NCBI GenBank assembly: GCA_964449565.1
Contig: CAYUZB010000110.1
Span: forward strand, 1 to 12,257
Length of the DNA stretch: 12,257 bases
Direction: 5' to 3'
DNA from: Granulosicoccus sp964449565
GTDB lineage: Bacteria; Pseudomonadota; Gammaproteobacteria; Granulosicoccales; Granulosicoccaceae
Shown: positions 6,716 through 12,257 of the stretch, one piece after another
How positions within the stretch are numbered: the stretch's first letter is position 1
How the letters are laid out: each line of letters opens with the position of its first letter
Position numbers and translations under genes: made by a program
Notes under the pieces: generated by a model
Database searches by the model: none
Told to the model about the DNA's origin: nothing
The model's input: only the letters and a program-made list of their open reading frames with translations

Positions 6716-7660
6716 CTAATCCATCAAATTCTTGCCGACCATGCGCAGCAGGAATATCGCTACGATGTTGGCAAGAATTACGGCGAAGATGCCAGCGGCG
6801 CTGGCAGCACCGATATTGTTAGACGTAAATTCGCCGATCAGATAAGGCAGGTTCTTGTTTCCGTTACCTCGACTGACAATTTCGATCTCGGCGTATAGCG
6901 AGAGATGGAAAATCGATTGAATCATCACAACGATAGCGATAGGTCGCGCCAGGTGCGGTACCGTCAGATTGCGAAAACGCGACCAGGCGTTTGCACCATC
7001 GAGAATAGCGGCCTCTTTCTGACTTTCGTCTTCGGACTGCAGTGACGTCATGAATATCAATATGGCGAATGGCGTCCACTGCCAAGTCACCATGATGATG
7101 ACCGCATAGGCTGAAGTTTGCGTTGCCCGAAATGACACCGGTTCTATTTCCGGCCACAGTGAGAAAAAGGCACCTAGTACTGGAAAATCCCTAAGGCCAG
7201 CGATGATCGCGTTTATGCCATCGACAGCCAGTCCATTGAGGCCGAGAACCGGGTCAAGGATCATGTTGATCCAGAGTACGGCGTTAACCGCCGGCATAAC
7301 AAAGAAGGGTGAAATGAGCAGGACACGGACAATTCCGCGCCCTGGAAATGATCGATTTACCAGCATCGCAAGTGCCAGACCCAACAGGACGGTCAGGACG
7401 AGAATGCTGACAACAATAAATAGACTGTTTTGCACAGCGAACCAGAAATCTCTGGCGTGGAATAAAACGTACTCGTAATTTCCGAACCCGCGCCAGTTAC
7501 TGAAGCTGGGGGTAGTCCATTCGGGCCTGCGCAGATTGTTCAGGACGTAGCGAATGAATGAGAAATAAAGCGTCATGCTCAATGGAACTAACATCCACAG
7601 GAGCAGCAATATGACGGCTGGTGTTTGTAATAAGCGGGGAATCGTTCTTTTGGTGGCCAT
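6716..7660 (-). CDS. smoF: polyol ABC transporter permease (SmoF/MalF type)
   Basis: The 314-residue inner-membrane protein is the first permease subunit of the importer. Hydrophobic spans are at about 13-36, 76-101, 112-135, 184-205, 239-257 and 284-306. The EAA cytoplasmic loop at about 215-235 (KEAAILDGANAWSRFRNLTV) is well conserved. Its length matches short MalF-like subunits of polyol transporters, which lack the large periplasmic loop of E. coli MalF. The ribosome-binding site is modest (AAGG ten bases before the ATG). The gene follows the binding-protein gene after a 192-base gap holding a terminator, so it is expected to be expressed at a lower level than the binding protein. Confidence 0.93.
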   Translation of the reverse strand: MATKRTIPRLLQTPAVILLLLWMLVPLSMTLYFSFIRYVLNNLRRPEWTTPSFSNWRGFGNYEYVLFHARDFWFAVQNSLFIVVSILVLTVLLGLALAMLVNRSFPGRGIVRVLLISPFFVMPAVNAVLWINMILDPVLGLNGLAVDGINAIIAGLRDFPVLGAFFSLWPEIEPVSFRATQTSAYAVIIMVTWQWTPFAILIFMTSLQSEDESQKEAAILDGANAWSRFRNLTVPHLARPIAIVVMIQSIFHLSLYAEIEIVSRGNGNKNLPYLIGEFTSNNIGAASAAGIFAVILANIVAIFLLRMVGKNLMD

Positions 7661-7740
7661 AGATTTTAAACCTTACAAATTTTGTGGTAACACATTGGTT
7701 TAAAGGTACCTAAGAATCGAGCCTGCTGTAGGCGGTACAC

Positions 7741-7766
7741 AATCTGATTAGATCAATGATCAGATT
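7741..7766. promoter_or_regulatory. 8-bp inverted repeat before the permease genes
   Basis: AATCTGAT (7741-7748) and ATCAGATT (7759-7766) are perfect complements around a 10-base spacer. The inner GATCAATGATC (7751-7761) is also palindromic about a central A. It lies between the intrinsic terminator and the permease genes, so transcripts that read through the terminator would carry it as a second stem-loop. Alternatively it is a protein-binding site for an internal promoter. The sequence alone does not decide. Confidence 0.5.
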
Positions 7767-7778
7767 TTATGTCTCTGT

Positions 7779-7816
7779 AAAAAAAGGCTCGGTGGGATGG
7801 TTTCCACCGAGCCTTT
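7779..7816 (-). terminator. intrinsic terminator after the binding-protein gene
   Basis: Read on the minus strand, a perfect 13-bp stem (AAAGGCTCGGTGG with CCACCGAGCCTTT) with an 8-base loop runs directly into seven U (the A-run at 7779-7785 on the plus strand). It sits 36 bases past the stop of the binding-protein gene and before the permease genes of the same orientation. This is a textbook rho-independent terminator. It likely lets most transcripts end after the binding protein while some read through into the permeases. Confidence 0.92.
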
Positions 7817-7852
7817 GATCTTACTTAGGTTACTTAAGTCTAGGACAAGACT

Positions 7853-9139
7853 TTAGAAGTAGCCTGCTTCTCTCAAGATTGAAGTAGCAGCTTCTTGTGC
7901 AGCTGCAAGTGCAGCTTCAACTGTCTTGGCACCAGAAAGGGCTGCTGCCATTTCTTGACCAAATGCACTACCGATTTCAGGGAACTCAGGGATAGCGACG
8001 AACTGAACACCTTGGTAAGGCTTCAGATCAGTTGCTTCTGGAGCGGCTGAATCGATTGCTGCCATTTCTGCAGCTGCAAATCCTGCAACTGCCTGGAACT
8101 CAGGAAGGGCATAAGTTGAAGCACGTTGGCCAGTTGGAACTTTGCCCCAACCGAAGTCTGGGTGGTTACCAACAGCTTGTACATAGTCTTTAGATGTTGC
8201 CCACTCGATGAACTGCTTTGAAGCTTCAGCATTTGGCGAACCTGCAGGTACTGCCATTGCCCAAGCCCAGAGCCAGTTCGCGCCAACTGGGTTACCAGCA
8301 TTTGGCGACTGTGCGTAAGCTACACCGTCAACTTCGAGGAATGAAGCCGCAATGGTTGCATCGATCCACAGACCACATTTGCCTTCGTTGTACAGAGCCA
8401 GGATTTCGTTGAAAGAGTTACCTTCAGATCCCGGAGGTCCGTATGTGCTGAGAAGATCAACGTAGAAGTTAACCGCCGCGTTCCACTCAGGAGAATCGAG
8501 CTGAGGACGTCCGTCAGCGTCTAACCAAGCAGCGCCGAATGAGTTAGCAACAGTCGTGATGAATGCGCCATTGTCACCCCAGCCTGGCTTGCCACGCAAA
8601 CATGCGCCATAAACGCCATTGTCTGGATCGTGGATGGCAGCAACTGCTTTCTTGACATTATCCCAAGAGTCGTTGTCACCGATAGTTACGCCAGCAGCGT
8701 CAGTCAGGTCCTTGCGGTACATGACCATTGAAGACTCACCGTAGAAAGGAGCCGCGTAGAGTGTACCGTCGTGTGACAGACCAGCGCGCATTGCAGGAAG
8801 GATGTCATCAACGTCGTAGTCAGCACTAAATGACAGTGGCTCGATCCAGCCAGCAGCACCCCAGATAGGAGCTTCTTGCATACCAATGTTGATGATGTCG
8901 TATTGGCCACCACCAGTAGCGGTATCAGATGTTACTTGCTCACGCAGAACACCTTCTTCCAGTGAAACCCAATTGAGTTTTACGCCGGTTTCAGCCGTGT
9001 AGGCTTCAGCGACTTTCTGCATGTTGATCATATGACCGTTGTTCACGATCGCGATTGTTAGCTCGTCCGCTGCCGAAGCTGTTGTCGCAGAAGCGACTCC
9101 AACTGCCAGGGCTAGAGCCGATTTCAAACCTAATTTCAT
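7853..9139 (-). CDS. smoE: periplasmic polyol-binding protein of ABC importer (SmoE/MtlE type)
   Basis: The 428-residue precursor is the extracytoplasmic solute receptor (family 1) of the importer. A Sec signal peptide is clear: MKLGLK, a hydrophobic core, then ATTASA with cleavage predicted after residue 23. There is no lipobox cysteine, so the mature protein is free in the periplasm. The mature start (LTIAIVNNGHMINMQ, 27-41) and LEEGVLREQVTSD (60-72), PIWGAAGWIEPL (91-102) and YGESSMVMYRKDL (133-145) closely resemble sorbitol/mannitol-binding proteins of smo and mtl operons. I chose the ATG at 9139, not the longer frame from 9298, because GGAGG lies four bases upstream and the signal peptide begins there. 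Codons favour A/T endings, especially GCA and GCT, unlike the neighbouring dehydrogenase genes. It heads the minus-strand unit with its own promoter and is followed by a terminator. Confidence 0.94.
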   Translation of the reverse strand: MKLGLKSALALAVGVASATTASAADELTIAIVNNGHMINMQKVAEAYTAETGVKLNWVSLEEGVLREQVTSDTATGGGQYDIINIGMQEAPIWGAAGWIEPLSFSADYDVDDILPAMRAGLSHDGTLYAAPFYGESSMVMYRKDLTDAAGVTIGDNDSWDNVKKAVAAIHDPDNGVYGACLRGKPGWGDNGAFITTVANSFGAAWLDADGRPQLDSPEWNAAVNFYVDLLSTYGPPGSEGNSFNEILALYNEGKCGLWIDATIAASFLEVDGVAYAQSPNAGNPVGANWLWAWAMAVPAGSPNAEASKQFIEWATSKDYVQAVGNHPDFGWGKVPTGQRASTYALPEFQAVAGFAAAEMAAIDSAAPEATDLKPYQGVQFVAIPEFPEIGSAFGQEMAAALSGAKTVEAALAAAQEAATSILREAGYF

Positions 9140-9188
9140 ATTTCCTCCAGGAAACCATAGAGTGGTTGTTTGCCGACCGTCTAATTTG

Positions 9189-9404
9189 TACGAATTCAAT
9201 TTAACGGGCAAATACGATTCTAACAATTTCACGTACGTTTTAATCAAAAAATTTGGTCTTTTTTCTTTTTTTTTGGAATATAAACACGCAGTTACCAAAA
9301 AAGAGAGTCCAGACTTGATTAAAATGTACGGCGAACTGCCGGAATCGCTCGGACGAATTCAAAATCTACGTACCAATCTGTCGGTAGTAGTCGTTAAATT
9401 CGTA
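9189..9404. repeat. three dispersed copies of TACGAATTYAA in the control region
   Basis: The copies are TACGAATTCAA at 9189-9199 (+), GACGAATTCAA at 9352-9362 (+) and TACGAATTTAA at 9394-9404 read on the minus strand. Ten bases are identical between the first two, and the third differs from the first at one position of eleven. The first copy overlaps the predicted -10 and start of the binding-protein promoter; the other two are more central. They are candidate sites for a regulator of the locus, possibly the AraC protein encoded at 4816-5709. Confidence 0.5.
9198..9226 (-). promoter_or_regulatory. predicted sigma-70 promoter of the binding-protein gene
   Basis: On the minus strand, TTGTTA (9221-9226) and TAAATT (9198-9203) are separated by exactly 17 bases. 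This predicts a start near 9191 and a leader of about 50 bases with the GGAGG ribosome-binding site. A/T-rich sequence at 9237-9254 falls where an UP element would contact the RNA polymerase alpha subunits. The match is good but unproven. Confidence 0.55.
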
Positions 9405-9582
9405 TGCGTGAGGTTGAATCTTACTGAACTTATAGAGGTAAGTGTTCAACAAAGTCGTTGCGGACCAGTTCACCATTTTGTACAGGTGGTGAGCCGATCA
9501 GCGCAGCAATGATACAACTTGTCGGACGTACAGTTCAATATGTGCAGTGTGTAAATTTTTTTTGGATAGGAGGCAGCTTAGC

Positions 9583-10356
9583 GTGACGCGACTCAGCGGT
9601 AAACGAGCATTAATAACAGGTGCTGCGCGCGGTATCGGTCTGGCTTTTGCGCAACGCTATGCGCGCGAAGGTGCGCAAGTTGTCCTGGCTGATATCGATA
9701 TAAGTCGCGCGCAGGCTGCCGCTAAACAGATTGGCTCGTCAGCCACAGCCATAGAAATGGATGTCAGCGAACAAGCGAGCATCGAGGCCGGCATCGCGCA
9801 AGCGGTGGATGTGCTTGATGGTCTCGATATATTGATCAACAACGCTGCCGTGTTTACGGCTGACCCTATCGTCGACATTACCCGAGACGAATACATGCGG
9901 ACTTTCAGCATCAACGTCGCTGGAACCTTGTTTACCATGCAAGCCGCCGCGCGCTTGATGATTTCACAAGGTCAAGGTGGCAAGATCATCAATATGGCGA
10001 GCCAGGCGGGCAGGCGAGGTGAGCCACTTGTCGGTGTTTACTGTGCGACAAAAGCCGCAGTCATCAGTTTGACGCAATCAGCTGGGCTCAATCTCATCGA
10101 GCATGGCATCAATGTCAATGCTATTGCGCCCGGCGTTGTTGATGGTGAGCATTGGGAAGGCGTGGACGCACAATTTGCGCGACTCGAAGGCAAGGCGCTG
10201 GGTGAGAAAAAGCGCGAGGTGGATCAGGGCGTTCCGTTTGGCCGAATGGCGCAGCCGGAAGATTTAACAGGCATGGCGGTTTTTCTCGCCAGTGACGACT
10301 CCGATTACGTCGTTGCGCAATGCTACAACGTGGATGGTGGCCAATGGATGAGTTAA
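9583..10356 (+). CDS. smoS: sorbitol (L-iditol 2-) dehydrogenase, short-chain dehydrogenase SmoS type
   Basis: The 257-residue cytoplasmic enzyme belongs to the classical short-chain dehydrogenases and very closely resembles SmoS/PolS sorbitol dehydrogenase of Rhodobacter, which oxidises D-sorbitol to D-fructose and galactitol to tagatose with NAD. Motifs: TGAARGIG (12-19) for cofactor, D37 after the second strand (favouring NAD over NADP), NNAA (86-89), and catalytic S140, Y153 and K157. The stretches KIINMASQAGRRGE (134-147) and NVNAIAPGVVDGEHW are highly characteristic. I chose the GTG at 9583 because TAGGAGG lies nine bases upstream and the protein then starts MTRLSGKRALITG, as in homologues. 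The in-frame GTG at 9547 would add 12 residues encoded by the ribosome-binding site itself. The gene overlaps the next dehydrogenase by 13 bases. Confidence 0.93.
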   Translation: MTRLSGKRALITGAARGIGLAFAQRYAREGAQVVLADIDISRAQAAAKQIGSSATAIEMDVSEQASIEAGIAQAVDVLDGLDILINNAAVFTADPIVDITRDEYMRTFSINVAGTLFTMQAAARLMISQGQGGKIINMASQAGRRGEPLVGVYCATKAAVISLTQSAGLNLIEHGINVNAIAPGVVDGEHWEGVDAQFARLEGKALGEKKREVDQGVPFGRMAQPEDLTGMAVFLASDDSDYVVAQCYNVDGGQWMS

Positions 10357-11843
10357 CAAACAAAGCAGGCAACGTGGACAGAGTCAGGTTGTGTGACGCT
10401 GCGCTTGATGCCTTGCCTGAAAGTGTGGCGGTTCCCCGCTACGATCGTTCATCGCTCAAGCCGGGCATCGTGCATATCGGCCTCGGTAATTTCCACCGTG
10501 CTCATCAATCCTGGTATCTGCACCGTTTGATGCAGACGGGTACTGCCCTTGATTGGGCCATCATCGGCGCCGGTGTTCGTTCCGCCGACGCGAGCATGCG
10601 CGAAAAACTGCTGGCCCAGGATTGCCTCACCACCCTTATCGAACTCGATCCCGCTAGTCAGTCGATCGAGGTGATTGGCTCGATGATCGACTTTCTGCCG
10701 ATCGAGGAAGGCAACGCCGCCTTGATAAAAACCATGTCAGATCCCTCGATTCGCATTGTCAGTCTGACGGTAACCGAAGGCGGATACTTTATTGATCCGG
10801 ACACCGGAGGGCTGGATACGACGCATGAAGATATTCGCCATGACGCGAAAAACCCCACCACGCCACGCACGGCATTTGGCGCGATCGTCGCTGCATTGAA
10901 GAATCGCAAAGACAATGGCGACACTTCTTTCACGGGCCAGAGCTGCGACAACCTTCAGGGTAACGGCGATATTCTACGCCGAACTGTCACCGGTCTAGCT
11001 CGCCTGAGTGACCCGGCACTCGCTGACTGGATCGATGCCAATACGACATTTCCCAATGCCATGGTTGATTGCATTGTTCCGGCAACCGGTGAGAAAGAAA
11101 TAGCCTTGGCTAAAAGTGCCGGTATTGATGATGCCGCACCGGTTACCCATGAAAATTTCAGGCAGTGGGTGCTGGAAGATAATTTCTGTGCGGGGCGTCC
11201 GGACTGGGATCTTGCCGGTGCGACGTTCAGAGACAGCATTCATGACTACGAAACGATGAAGCTGCGCATCCTTAATGCTGGTCATCAAGTACTGGCGAAT
11301 GCAGGCGAATTACTGTCCGTCGATACCATTGCCGGCTGCATGGCGCACCCGTTGATATCCGGTCTCTTAAATAAGGTTGAGTCGGAGGAGATCGCACCAA
11401 CTGTCAAGGCGGTGCCGGAAATGAGCGCTGAACAGTATGTTGATCTGATCGCCACTCGTTTCAGCAACCCCGCCATTGTCGACACCACACGGCGTGTCGC
11501 CTTTGATGGCTCATCGCGGCATACAGGTTTTGTGTTGCCGATCGTGCGCGATAACTTGAGCGCAAGTAGATCGGTTGAAGGGCTTGCACTTGTTGAGGCG
11601 CTGTGGGCGCGCATGTGCGAAGGCACACGTGAAGACGGCAGCGTGATAGAAGCTAACGACCCGAACTGGGAGTCCCTGGTCGCGGTCGCCAAAGACGCGC
11701 GTACCAATCCGCGCACCTGGCTGGAGCAAAAACAGTTCTACGGCGAGCTAGGCGAGGAACCGGCCTTTGCTGACTCATTTGAACGCTGGCTAACGATGAT
11801 CTGGAAGGACGGCACTACGGCCGCGCTCAAGCATTATGTGTAA
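10344..11843 (+). CDS. second mannitol dehydrogenase family oxidoreductase
   Basis: The 499-residue protein is a long-chain polyol dehydrogenase, close in length to mannitol 2-dehydrogenase (about 493). Motifs: HIGLGNFHRAHQ (44-55), TVTEGGYF (142-149), CDNLQGNG (201-208), and the catalytic block KLRILNAGH with K306, N311 and H314. E303 and D242 are also kept. The normally conserved MVDRITP reads MVDCIVP (241-247), with cysteine in place of arginine at 243. It differs widely from the paralogue at 3380-4819, so it likely has another substrate or stereopreference; mannitol, arabinitol and uronate reductase activities all occur in the family. The ATG at 10344 follows a GGTGG-like site and lies inside the end of the sorbitol dehydrogenase gene, so the two are translationally coupled. 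An in-frame ATG at 10320 is less likely, since it would extend the overlap to 37 bases. Confidence 0.9.
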   Translation: MDELTNKAGNVDRVRLCDAALDALPESVAVPRYDRSSLKPGIVHIGLGNFHRAHQSWYLHRLMQTGTALDWAIIGAGVRSADASMREKLLAQDCLTTLIELDPASQSIEVIGSMIDFLPIEEGNAALIKTMSDPSIRIVSLTVTEGGYFIDPDTGGLDTTHEDIRHDAKNPTTPRTAFGAIVAALKNRKDNGDTSFTGQSCDNLQGNGDILRRTVTGLARLSDPALADWIDANTTFPNAMVDCIVPATGEKEIALAKSAGIDDAAPVTHENFRQWVLEDNFCAGRPDWDLAGATFRDSIHDYETMKLRILNAGHQVLANAGELLSVDTIAGCMAHPLISGLLNKVESEEIAPTVKAVPEMSAEQYVDLIATRFSNPAIVDTTRRVAFDGSSRHTGFVLPIVRDNLSASRSVEGLALVEALWARMCEGTREDGSVIEANDPNWESLVAVAKDARTNPRTWLEQKQFYGELGEEPAFADSFERWLTMIWKDGTTAALKHYV

Positions 11844-11859
11844 TTTCATAAACAATTTC

Positions 11860-11929
11860 GTTAGCCGTTAGCCGTTAGCCGTTAGCCGTTAGCCGTTAGC
11901 CGTTAGCCGTTAGTCATTAGTCATTAGCT
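11860..11929. repeat. 7-bp tandem repeat array
   Basis: Seven perfect copies of GTTAGCC (11860-11908) are followed by three decayed copies, GTTAGTC, ATTAGTC and ATTAGCT. The array fills nearly all of the 91-base space between the convergent ends of the second dehydrogenase gene and the Gfo/Idh gene. The units are not self-complementary, so this is not a hairpin terminator. The decayed end contains GTCATTAG twice, the same octamer that borders the 8-bp array at 823-886. Confidence 0.95.
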
Positions 11930-11934
11930 CTTGG

Positions 11935-12257
11935 TCACCGATACATCGGAGGCCGAGCATCTACCCACGCCGCGTCTTGCTTTCCAGAATCGGCGACTGC
12001 CGCGACGGCCGCCATTGATCGAAGTCCATCGCTGGCACGCGGGTACAAGTCAGCGGCTGGATCGACAGGGCGATTGCTGTTTTTTGCATCGATGACTTCT
12101 GCCAGATCTTTATAGATATTTGCAAACGCCAGTGGCATACCTTCCGCATGGCCGATGGTCACGCGGGTTGTTCGGTCTGCTTCGGGAGACAGATCAGCTT
12201 CACCGCGTTCAATAATCTGCAAGCGTTCGTTCAGAGGCATCCAGTACAACTGATTAG
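11935..12257 (-). CDS. Gfo/Idh/MocA family oxidoreductase, C-terminal part only
   Basis: The reading frame runs off the right edge of the window; about 106 residues of the C-terminus are visible and the N-terminal Rossmann domain is not. The segment VTIGHAEGMPLAFANIYKDL matches the C-terminal domain of the family (typically ...GHPEG...EAFANIY...), preceded by a W-x-P-L-N-E-R segment of the substrate-binding beta sheet. Family members are cytoplasmic NAD(P)-dependent sugar, inositol or dihydrodiol dehydrogenases, so a role in sugar or polyol metabolism fits the neighbourhood. The in-frame ATG at 12249 is not the true start, since the frame stays open upstream of it. It converges on the second mannitol-dehydrogenase-family gene. 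Confidence 0.85.
   Translation of the reverse strand, partial: NQLYWMPLNERLQIIERGEADLSPEADRTTRVTIGHAEGMPLAFANIYKDLAEVIDAKNSNRPVDPAADLYPRASDGLRSMAAVAAVADSGKQDAAWVDARPPMYR

Larger units (their letters stand above)
9140..9582. promoter_or_regulatory. divergent control region between binding-protein and sorbitol dehydrogenase genes
   Basis: This 443-base AT-rich region has no gene of its own and separates the two polyol units, so both promoters must lie here. It holds the likely promoter of the binding-protein gene (9198-9226), A/T tracts upstream of it (9244-9254, and T runs at 9259-9264 and 9266-9274), three copies of a TACGAATTYAA-like motif, the palindrome ACGTACGT at 9231-9238, and six GTAC tetramers (9188, 9233, 9326, 9370, 9480, 9528). 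For the plus-strand gene a strong ribosome-binding site (TAGGAGG, 9567-9573) is clear, but I could not identify a well-spaced sigma-70 promoter. That would fit activator dependence. Confidence 0.75.

Noticed and set aside
9140..9298. 53-residue N-terminal extension of the binding protein from an upstream start
   Set aside because: It would place a lysine-rich tail before a perfect signal peptide, and it spans the promoter and the GGAGG ribosome-binding site at the ATG at 9139.
9039..9512. 157-codon plus-strand open frame across the divergent control region
   Set aside because: It begins antisense within the binding-protein gene and then runs through AT-rich promoter sequence, with no recognisable domain or ribosome-binding site.
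9547..9582. 12-residue extension of the sorbitol dehydrogenase from GTG at 9547
   Set aside because: The extension is encoded by the TAGGAGG ribosome-binding site itself, and homologues start at MxRLxGK.
2355..11843. The polyol locus considered as a novel system
   Set aside because: Gene content and motifs match known smo and mtl polyol uptake and oxidation loci; only arrangement and details are unusual.
823..11929. Tandem arrays considered as CRISPR
   Set aside because: Units are 7-8 bp, directly adjacent with no spacers, and no cas genes are present.
11860..11929. 7-bp array considered as a terminator between convergent genes
   Set aside because: GTTAGCC units cannot pair with each other, and there is no stem or U-run.

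Overview
The window looks like a chromosomal segment of a Gram-negative proteobacterium. The evidence is a periplasmic binding protein with a Sec signal peptide and no lipobox cysteine, Proteobacteria-type polyol genes, and a four-cysteine bL31. A gammaproteobacterium is my best guess, from overall gene style only. No tRNA, rRNA, insertion sequence, phage gene or CRISPR array is visible.

Layout. At the left end, 72-713 (-) encodes a pyridoxamine-phosphate-oxidase-like flavoprotein. It is followed by a 100-N assembly gap that abuts an array of an 8-bp tandem repeat (823-886). Next come rpmE (bL31, 1153-1359, +) and a divergent ADP-ribosylglycohydrolase-family gene (1404-2297, +). A strong hairpin (2313-2347) separates this gene from the convergent polyol locus.

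The main content, 2355-11843, is a polyol (mannitol/sorbitol-type) uptake and oxidation locus built as two divergent units around a 443-bp control region (9140-9582). The minus-strand unit reads: binding protein (7853-9139), an intrinsic terminator (7779-7816), two permeases (6716-7660 and 5869-6705), an AraC-family regulator (4816-5709), a mannitol-dehydrogenase-family enzyme (3380-4819) and the ABC ATPase (2355-3392). The last three genes overlap end to end. The plus-strand unit is a SmoS-type sorbitol (L-iditol 2-) dehydrogenase (9583-10356), overlapped by a second, divergent mannitol-dehydrogenase-family enzyme (10344-11843). A 7-bp tandem repeat array (11860-11929) and the C-terminal end of a Gfo/Idh/MocA oxidoreductase (11935 to window end, -) close the window.

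How it works together: the periplasmic protein would capture a hexitol or pentitol, the two permeases and the UgpC/MalK-type ATPase would import it unphosphorylated, and NAD(P)-dependent dehydrogenases would oxidise it to a ketose such as fructose. The AraC regulator would sense the polyol and act at the divergent control region. No ketose kinase is in the window. The gene set matches the known smo (Rhodobacter) and mtl (Pseudomonas) systems, so the core is not new. The less ordinary points are the regulator-enzyme pair placed between permease and ATPase genes, the internal terminator, a three-copy motif in the control region, the altered conserved motif in the second dehydrogenase, the atypical metal-site motif of the ADP-ribosylglycohydrolase homologue, and two short tandem arrays that end in the same octamer.
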